DNA of 28,158 bases from contig JBMNNN010000007.1 in assembly GCA_050942555.1 (NCBI GenBank), forward strand, positions 1 to 28,158. Reading direction: 5' to 3'. The notes beneath the pieces were generated by a model. It was not told the DNA's origin and searched no databases. It saw only the letters and a list, made by a program, of their open reading frames with translations. The position numbers and the translations under genes were made by a program. This document shows, piece after piece, positions 23,454-28,158 of the stretch. Position 1 is the first letter of the stretch. Every line of letters starts with the position of its first letter. This stretch comes from JAAYXU01 sp050942555 (GTDB lineage Bacteria; Bacillota; Clostridia; Christensenellales; UMGS416).

Positions 23454-25285
23454 GTGCCCGCCTCCCCCAGCAGCGACGACACGCCGCACCCAAGGCAGCC
23501 CGCCCGGCAGTCTCCGGTTGTCTCGCCCCGCAGCGACCGCTCGTACTCCCGGCGCAGGTACGCCCGGTTCACGCCGGTGTCGATGAAGTCCCACGGCAGC
23601 ACCTCGTCGGCGTCCCGCTCCTGCGTCCCGTGGAAGTCCGGATCGACGTCGGTTTCCTCGAAGGCCCGGTTCCATTTGGCCTCGTCGAAGCACTCCATCC
23701 AGCCGTCGAACCGGCAGCCCAGCTCCCAGGCGCGCAGTATCGCCCGGTGGACCGGCCGGCCACCGCGGGACATAATGGCCTCCAGCCGGCTGACGGCGGC
23801 CTCGTGCCAGTTGAACGTCACGCCGCCCATGCGCAGAAGCTCGCGGAGCATCCGCTGCTTGCGGTGTATCGTGGGCACGTCGTCCTGTGCGGCCCACTGG
23901 AACGGCGTGTGGGGCTTCGGCACCAGCGTGGATACGCTGACCGTCACCGACAGGCGACGGCGGCGGTGGGCTGGTAGCTCGCGGTATACGCCGATCACGT
24001 CCCGCGTCATATCGGCGATGCCCCGGATGTCCTCGTCGGTCTCGGTGGGCAGGCCTATCATGAAATACAGCTTGACCCTGTCCCACCCGTTCTCAAAAGC
24101 CTCCCGCGCGCTGTTTCGCAGATCCTCCGCCGTTACGTTCTTGTTGATCACGTCGCGAAGGCGCTGCGTACCCGCTTCGGGAGCCAGCGTCAGCCCGGCT
24201 TTCCGTTCGGCCGATACGTCGCGCATATACTCCCCGGCGTAGGCGTCGATGCGCAGCGACGGGAGCGACAGGCTGATAAGCGGATGAGTGGATGCGGCCA
24301 GGCGTTTGATGAGCTCGGGAAGCCGGCTGTAGTCTCCGCTGCTCAGCGACGTCAGCGATACCTCATCGTATCCGGTCTGCGCGAGAGCGCGAACCGCCTG
24401 CTCTGTCAGCGTATCGACCGAACGCTCGCGGACCGGCCGGTATATCATACCAGCCTGGCAGAATCGGCACCCGCGCGTGCAGCCCCGGAAAAGCTCCAGT
24501 GTGACGCGGTCGTGCACGATCTCGAGAAAGGGCACGATCGGCTTCTCGGGCCATGGCGCAGCGTCCAGGCTGCGCACGACGCGCCGCCTGACCGTAGCCG
24601 GCACGCCGTCGCGCAGCGGCCTGCGCGCCCGTATGCGGCCATCCTCCCCGTATTCGACCGCATGAAGAGACGGCGCGTAGCATCCCTCGTCGCCCGAGGC
24701 CGCGATCAGGAACTCCTCGCGGGACGCTCCCGACTCCTTCCAAGCGCGGTATACGTCGATGAGCTCGGGAAGCGCCTCTTCTCCGTCGCCGATCACGAAG
24801 AGGTCTATAAAGGGCGCAAGCGGCTCGGGATTGACGGTGCTGCTGCCGCCCGCTATGACGAATGGGCCATCCGCCCGGTTCTCTGCCAAAAGCGGGATTC
24901 CGGCCATGTCCAGCATGTTGAGCACGTTCGTATATCCCAACTCGTACCCCAGGCTGAAGCCGATCATGTCGAAACGGTCGAGCGGCGTATAGGATTCCAG
25001 CGTATAGAGGGGTACGCCCGCCCGCCGCATCTCGCTCTCCATATCGATCCACGGCGCGAACACGCGCTCGCACCATGTATCCGGCCTGCGGTTCAATACG
25101 TCATAGAGTATGCGCAGTCCCAGGTTCGACATGCCGACCTCATAGAGGTCCGGAAAGGCGATCGCAAACCGGACGGCCACTTCGGCGGGGTCCTTGCGCA
25201 CGATGTTGAGCTCCCCGCCCGTATACCTGGCCGGTTTGCGGACCCGGGGCAGTATCGCGTCCAGCGCTTCTGCTATCGAAGTCAT
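23444..25285 (-). CDS. TIGR03960-type radical SAM protein with B12-binding-like N-terminal domain
   Basis: Predicted iron-sulphur enzyme using S-adenosylmethionine. The 613-residue product has an N-terminal domain resembling cobalamin-binding folds (about 35-180, with FPDLYEVGMSNLGLRILYDVLN and FVIAGGSSTVNPEPLAPFIDLFVIGDGEE). The radical SAM core starts near 262 with the cluster motif CTRGCRFC (Cys269, 273, 276), followed by SLTSLSSGDY, LTLAPEAGTQRLRDVINKN and KLYFMIGLPTETDEDI. A C-terminal cysteine cluster (CRAGCLGCG) may hold an additional metal site. It overlaps DUF1292 by 4 bases and its partner by 10. The reaction is unknown; relatives with this organisation modify RNA or protein, which remains speculation here. 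Confidence 0.92.
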   Translation of the reverse strand: MTSIAEALDAILPRVRKPARYTGGELNIVRKDPAEVAVRFAIAFPDLYEVGMSNLGLRILYDVLNRRPDTWCERVFAPWIDMESEMRRAGVPLYTLESYTPLDRFDMIGFSLGYELGYTNVLNMLDMAGIPLLAENRADGPFVIAGGSSTVNPEPLAPFIDLFVIGDGEEALPELIDVYRAWKESGASREEFLIAASGDEGCYAPSLHAVEYGEDGRIRARRPLRDGVPATVRRRVVRSLDAAPWPEKPIVPFLEIVHDRVTLELFRGCTRGCRFCQAGMIYRPVRERSVDTLTEQAVRALAQTGYDEVSLTSLSSGDYSRLPELIKRLAASTHPLISLSLPSLRIDAYAGEYMRDVSAERKAGLTLAPEAGTQRLRDVINKNVTAEDLRNSAREAFENGWDRVKLYFMIGLPTETDEDIRGIADMTRDVIGVYRELPAHRRRRLSVTVSVSTLVPKPHTPFQWAAQDDVPTIHRKQRMLRELLRMGGVTFNWHEAAVSRLEAIMSRGGRPVHRAILRAWELGCRFDGWMECFDEAKWNRAFEETDVDPDFHGTQERDADEVLPWDFIDTGVNRAYLRREYERSLRGETTGDCRAGCLGCGVSSLLGEAGTCG

Positions 25286-25554
25286 GCGTTCTCGGTTTCC
25301 TCGTCCATTTCCAGTATCGACAGGAATTCCAGAAACACCTTATGCGCTGTATTCTCGTCGGTTACCGGTTCATAATACTCGCCGCCGTCCTCATCGGTGT
25401 GAACGGCCATGGCGACCACTTCCTCCTGCTCGCTGCCTTCCTCTCCGAGAGCCAGGATCAGATAATGGTTTCCCATATAATCGAGCGTCATCATATGCCG
25501 GAAACGCGCCGTCGCTCCCGTCTCGTCGATGAGCTCCACGACTTTCTCATCCAT
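25282..25554 (-). CDS. DUF1292 family protein (YrzB-like)
   Basis: Ninety-residue acidic protein of the DUF1292/UPF0473 family, with the typical opening VVELIDETGATARF and core MTLDYMGNHYLILAL, then a charged segment YYEPVTDEN and LEFLSILEM at the end. Function is unknown. It is almost always encoded after ireB and ruvX, as here. It overlaps ruvX by 8 bases and the radical SAM gene by 4, so it sits in the middle of a translationally coupled chain. Confidence 0.9.
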   Translation of the reverse strand: MDEKVVELIDETGATARFRHMMTLDYMGNHYLILALGEEGSEQEEVVAMAVHTDEDGGEYYEPVTDENTAHKVFLEFLSILEMDEETENA

Positions 25555-25987
25555 CTGTCTTTCCTTTCCGCCGCGCGGCTTCCGATCCCATATACGACTG
25601 CAGTATCAGCACAGCGGCCATTTTATCGACCACGCCCCGGCGTTTTCCACGGCTCACGTCTGCCATGAGCAGCACCTGTCCCGCCGCCGCGGTCGTCAGT
25701 CTCTCATCAAAAAAAACGACCGGGACCCCCAGCATCTCGCCGATCTTCCCGGCATAGTTCCGCACTTTTTTGCTCTGGAACCCGAAAGAACCGTCCATGT
25801 TCCGCGGGAGCCCCACGACCAGCTTTTCCACGTCCAGCTGGTCCGCCAGGGCCTTAAAGTGCTCCGCGTCCTCCCGGATGCTTCGGCGGGTCCACGTTTC
25901 GATCCCCTGGGCTGTGATGCCCATAGGGTCGCTGACTGCGACGCCGATGCGTTTGTCTCCGATGTCCAGACACATCAACCGGCCCAC
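25547..25987 (-). CDS. ruvX: RuvX/YqgF RNase H-like resolvase
   Basis: Putative Holliday junction resolvase or RNase H-fold nuclease implicated in pre-16S rRNA processing. The 146 residues carry LDIGDKRIGVAVSDP with catalytic Asp8, the loop VGLPRNMDGSFG, VVFFDERLTT (Asp94, Glu95) and VDKMAAVLILQSYM with the last acidic residue Asp121. Length and motif spacing are normal. The gene lies between ireB and the DUF1292 gene, the standard Firmicute order. Biochemical activity differs between studied members, so I keep the family name. Confidence 0.93.
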   Translation of the reverse strand: MGRLMCLDIGDKRIGVAVSDPMGITAQGIETWTRRSIREDAEHFKALADQLDVEKLVVGLPRNMDGSFGFQSKKVRNYAGKIGEMLGVPVVFFDERLTTAAAGQVLLMADVSRGKRRGVVDKMAAVLILQSYMGSEAARRKGKTDG

Positions 25988-26015
25988 GTGTGGCCTCCAC
26001 CGATCACCGGCATCG

Positions 26016-26285
26016 CTATCCCTTCTTTTCGTCGAGGTTCTTCAGATAGAACCCCACGATTTCCTCCAATATCTCGTCCCGCTCCAGTCTCCGGATCAGG
26101 TACCGGGCATTGTTGTAGCTGGTTATGTAGGTCGGATCACCGGATATGATATAGCCAACCAGCTGGTTGATCGGGTCATAGCCCCGTTCCTTGAGCGCGT
26201 CGTATACCTTGGAGAGGATCCCCTGCACCGTATTGAGGCTCTCGGGCTCGCGTCTGAACTGCATGGTCTGATCGAAATCTGCCAA
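26016..26285 (-). CDS. ireB: IreB family regulatory phosphoprotein (YrzL)
   Basis: Eighty-nine-residue protein of the UPF0297/DUF965 family. In Enterococcus IreB is phosphorylated by a PASTA-domain Ser/Thr kinase and restrains cephalosporin tolerance. The start is a TTG at 26285: MADFDQTMQF aligns with the family N-terminus, where the threonine in the DxTMxF region is a known kind of phosphorylation site. The core TVQGILSKVYDALKERGYDPINQLVGYIISGDPTYITSYNNARYLIRRLERDEILEE is strongly conserved. A TTG start and G-rich ribosome site suggest modest translation. It has a candidate promoter of its own immediately upstream. Confidence 0.93.
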   Translation of the reverse strand: MADFDQTMQFRREPESLNTVQGILSKVYDALKERGYDPINQLVGYIISGDPTYITSYNNARYLIRRLERDEILEEIVGFYLKNLDEKKG

Positions 26286-26320
26286 CTCCGGGCCCCCCTT
26301 CCTGGCTTCCCTTTTTTGCT

Positions 26321-26350
26321 ATTATACATCATTCGTCAAGGAAGTTGCAA
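26321..26350 (-). promoter_or_regulatory. Putative internal promoter before ireB
   Basis: The minus strand carries TTGCAA (26350-26345), an 18-base spacer and a perfect TATAAT (26326-26321). It straddles the 3' end of the transporter gene and lies 36 bases before the ireB start. It could give the ireB-ruvX-DUF1292 chain separate expression, at the site where alaS would normally sit upstream. Confidence 0.45.
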
Positions 26351-27387
26351 TCTTCTATTGTCCTTTTCTTGTAAAGCCACCGCTGCTGTACGAATTGCGC
26401 GATACCCTTACACACGATCAGTATCGGCAGGGCCAGCAGAAAGCCCATGAAACCTCCCAGCGCGCCCCCGGCCATCACCGACAGCAATATGACGACCGGA
26501 TGGATTCCGAGATTCGCGCCCATGATGCGGGGCGAAAGAATAAGGCTCTCTATCTGCTGCACGCCCAGCATGACGATGAGGCCCCGCACCATCATACCAG
26601 CCCCGCCCAGCAGGGACAGCAGCGCGATGGGCACCGCGGCGATGATTGAGCCAATATAGGGTATGAAGTTGCATAGCGCCGTAAGAATCCCCAGCAGCAG
26701 CGCATAGCGGACCCCCGCCAGCAGGAGTCCCAGCGCTGTGAGCGCCCCCACGATCACCGATATCGTGAGCTGCCCGCGCAGGAACTGCCGCAGCAGCCGG
26801 TCGGTCGAGCTGGCGGCCGACAGTATCGCGGTACGGTGCTTCTGGGGAATCAGATACCGCACGGCGCGCAGTATCCGTTCGCGGTCCTTGAGTATATAAA
26901 AGCTGATAAAGGGAACAAGCACCACCCACAGCAGCGAGTCGGAAAGCGACAGCAGCCCTTTGCCGTCCCCGAACCAATTGGTCAGAAACGCGGTGACGCG
27001 GTCTCCCAGCGACTGCAGCGCTTCACCGTTGAATCGGACTCTCATGTAGGGCGAGAGCCTCTCCTCGATAAGGCTGAGCATCGCGTCGATCCGATCAAAA
27101 AGCGCCGGTATCTGGCGCAGGATATCGTCGAGATCCCGGATAAGAACCGGCGCCGCGATCGCAGGCAGCGCGAACAGAAACAGCAGGGAGATGAGCACAG
27201 TAACCGCCAGCGCGCGTTTTCCGGGGGTCGCCCGCTCCAGCGCGCGGTGAAGCGGCGAAAGAAGATAGGCGACGGCGACCGACAAAAAAACCGCCCGTAT
27301 CATTGGCCCCAGCCGTATCGCCGCGTACACGACGATGGCCAGGGCCAACGCTGCCGTCCCAATCTTTTTGATACGATCGTCGCTCAT
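26329..27387 (-). CDS. AI-2E family transporter (YrrI-like)
   Basis: Polytopic membrane protein of the AI-2E/TqsA family; substrates of clostridial members are unknown, and members elsewhere act as exporters or sodium antiporters. The 352 residues encode about eight helices: two near the N-terminus (about 10-50), one near 63-85, an extended soluble loop (about 88-150) and a cluster of helices from about 150 to 330. Family segments include VVLVPFISFYILKDRERI, GVRYALLLGILTALCNFIPYIGSIIAAVPIAL and NLGIHPVVILLSVMAGGALGGFMGFLLALP. The order transporter, then ireB, ruvX and DUF1292 copies Bacillus yrrI-alaS-yrzL-yrrK-yrzB without alaS. Confidence 0.9.
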   Translation of the reverse strand: MSDDRIKKIGTAALALAIVVYAAIRLGPMIRAVFLSVAVAYLLSPLHRALERATPGKRALAVTVLISLLFLFALPAIAAPVLIRDLDDILRQIPALFDRIDAMLSLIEERLSPYMRVRFNGEALQSLGDRVTAFLTNWFGDGKGLLSLSDSLLWVVLVPFISFYILKDRERILRAVRYLIPQKHRTAILSAASSTDRLLRQFLRGQLTISVIVGALTALGLLLAGVRYALLLGILTALCNFIPYIGSIIAAVPIALLSLLGGAGMMVRGLIVMLGVQQIESLILSPRIMGANLGIHPVVILLSVMAGGALGGFMGFLLALPILIVCKGIAQFVQQRWLYKKRTIEDCNFLDE

Positions 27388-27412
27388 TGCCGCGGATCAC
27401 GCGTCCGCCGCG

Positions 27413-27580
27413 TCAGTACATGCCCATGTTGAGCAGCCTTTTGCGGTAACGGCGGAACCAACTCCTACCCTGTTTCATTAAGGACCTGCCCAGTGAAGGC
27501 TGAATCCGGTTCACGAGCATCGCCGTTGCCGCCATGCAGACGATGCTTCCCAGCATAATTCCCTTGATAGCCCGGTTCAA
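27413..27580 (-). CDS. Small membrane protein, 55 residues, unrecognised
   Basis: A short frame starting with TTG at 27580, nine bases after AAAGGGAG, and ending in TGA at 27413. The translation opens (M)NRAIKGIMLGSIVCMAATAML, a single hydrophobic helix of about 17 residues with small residues on one face (G, S, A). It continues with a strongly basic cytoplasmic-type tail, WFRRYRKRLLNMGMY. It fills the gap between the PRC-barrel and transporter genes (26 and 25 bases on either side), so it is very likely translated. The layout recalls small YtxH-like or similar Firmicute membrane peptides, but I do not recognise a family. Confidence 0.72.
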   Translation of the reverse strand: MNRAIKGIMLGSIVCMAATAMLVNRIQPSLGRSLMKQGRSWFRRYRKRLLNMGMY

Positions 27581-27606
27581 AAAAACTCACTCCCTTTCAG
27601 ACAATA

Positions 27607-28047
27607 TCAGGTTAGCAGTATGACGTGGCTGCTGGTGGCCACCAGCCTGCCGGGTTCGTCCAGCCACACGTACCCGCTGCGCATATCGTCAATCAGGCTG
27701 GTTCTGATGACGAGTGAGCGCACGAGCCCCGTGTATTCCTCGATCATCAGGCAAAAAAGCTCTCCCAGATAACGCCCGTTCGACAGGTAGATGCTTCCCG
27801 GCTGCTCGCGTGCCACCCTGCCTGTCGTCCGCTCGTCGGGGTCGGCCAGTATGATGCGGGAGCCCAGCGTACGCACGCAGGCAAGGGGCAGCAACGCCTG
27901 CGTGCTGAACAGGCCGAATGTACGGAAAACAATTCCGGTGATGTACCTGTTGCCAGGCCGATACTCTGCCCGGATTGCGCGCCCCATTCTTCGCCCGGTC
28001 CTTCGGTTGAGTATCGTCACATCGGTCAGATCCCGGCTGGCCACCAT
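27607..28047 (-). CDS. PRC-barrel domain protein (YrrD-like)
   Basis: The 146-residue protein appears to consist of two PRC-barrel-like halves: residues 1-70 (LTDVTILNRRTGRRMGRAIRAEY, GIVFRTFGLF) and 75-146 (YLSNGRYLGELFCLMIEEYTGLVRSLVIRT). PRC barrels are small beta domains used in RNA processing and photosynthetic proteins; the YrrD group has no known role. The start ATG follows GAGGCGG. In Bacillus yrrD also lies upstream of yrrI, which supports the assignment. No export signal is present. The PRC call is from pattern and synteny, so moderately sure. Confidence 0.75.
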   Translation of the reverse strand: MVASRDLTDVTILNRRTGRRMGRAIRAEYRPGNRYITGIVFRTFGLFSTQALLPLACVRTLGSRIILADPDERTTGRVAREQPGSIYLSNGRYLGELFCLMIEEYTGLVRSLVIRTSLIDDMRSGYVWLDEPGRLVATSSHVILLT

Positions 28048-28115
28048 GTCAACCGCCTCATTTCTGCTTCCATGATAGTGTCTGCCGGAGACGGCGGATT
28101 CATTTATCGCCGGTG

Positions 28116-28148
28116 CGCAATTGCGTACGGGAATTTGCGGAAATCCGC
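28116..28148. promoter_or_regulatory. Two short palindromes upstream of the PRC-barrel gene
   Basis: CGCAATTGCG (28116-28125) and GCGGAAATCCGC (28137-28148) lie about 70-100 bases before the start. They could be operator half-sites or chance; neither is followed by a T tract that would make a terminator, and I see no good promoter hexamers nearby. Confidence 0.25.
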
Positions 28149-28158
28149 GCGAAAAAAA

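Noticed and set aside
23454..24086. Upstream extension of the TIGR03936 frame as a fused protein
   Set aside because: The extension is out of frame with, and inside, the radical SAM gene; it is Arg/Gly-rich nonsense and a good ribosome site precedes the internal ATG.
28131..28158. Hairpin GCGGAAATCCGC next to a run of A as a terminator
   Set aside because: On either strand the T tract would lie on the wrong side of the hairpin for a transcript ending here.

Overview
The window is an ordinary-looking chromosomal segment of an endospore-forming Firmicute, most likely a GC-rich, anaerobic-type member of the Clostridia. The evidence is a spoIIGA-sigE pair next to ftsZ, a complete mraZ-to-ftsZ division and cell-wall (dcw) cluster with the DUF881/Sbp genes typical of Firmicutes, a MurE carrying the DNPR motif of meso-diaminopimelate enzymes, and a yrrD-yrrI-yrzL-yrrK-yrzB type block. 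Frequent GTG/TTG starts and strong Shine-Dalgarno sites fit this. I cannot name the species. I see no phage, IS element, CRISPR array, tRNA or rRNA. All genes but one are on the minus strand, so transcription runs from high to low coordinates.

Region A (about 28,050 down to 19,885) is one tightly packed minus-strand run: a PRC-barrel protein, a 55-residue membrane peptide, an AI-2E family transporter, IreB, RuvX/YqgF, DUF1292, the two-gene radical-SAM module (TIGR03960-like and TIGR03936/DUF2344-like), RNase G, a TIM-barrel sugar-phosphate isomerase/epimerase and a HAD hydrolase. Several neighbours overlap by 4 to 10 bases. The order is recognisably that of Bacillus yrrD-yrrI-alaS-yrzL-yrrK-yrzB, but alaS is missing. 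The usual rplU-rpmA partners of the RNase G block are replaced by the isomerase and HAD genes.

Region B (about 19,870 to 17,430) holds the only plus-strand gene, a secreted CAP/SCP-domain protein with a Pro-Thr-Ala repeat linker, its own good promoter and a strong terminator. Facing away from it is a minus-strand pair: a double zinc-ribbon protein with an acidic tail, then a calcineurin-like phosphoesterase, ended by a terminator. Two AT-rich intergenic stretches flank this block.

Region C (17,313 down to 1,475) is the dcw cluster: mraZ, rsmH, ftsL, a PASTA-type division transpeptidase, murE, mraY, murD, ftsW, murA, ftsQ/divIB, two DUF881 genes, sbp, ftsA and ftsZ. A consensus promoter and three 10-bp-phased MraZ-type boxes precede mraZ, and a perfect hairpin terminator follows ftsZ. 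The genes cover much of peptidoglycan precursor synthesis plus assembly of the Z-ring and the FtsL/FtsQ/FtsW/PBP core, but murF, murG, murB and murC are absent from the places they often occupy.

Region D (1,440 to 1) is the sporulation operon spoIIGA-sigE, with sigE cut by the window edge. I found no convincing novel system. The most useful leads are the missing dcw and alaS genes, the MraZ operator, the small unannotated membrane peptide, the zinc-ribbon/phosphoesterase pair and the lone CAP protein.
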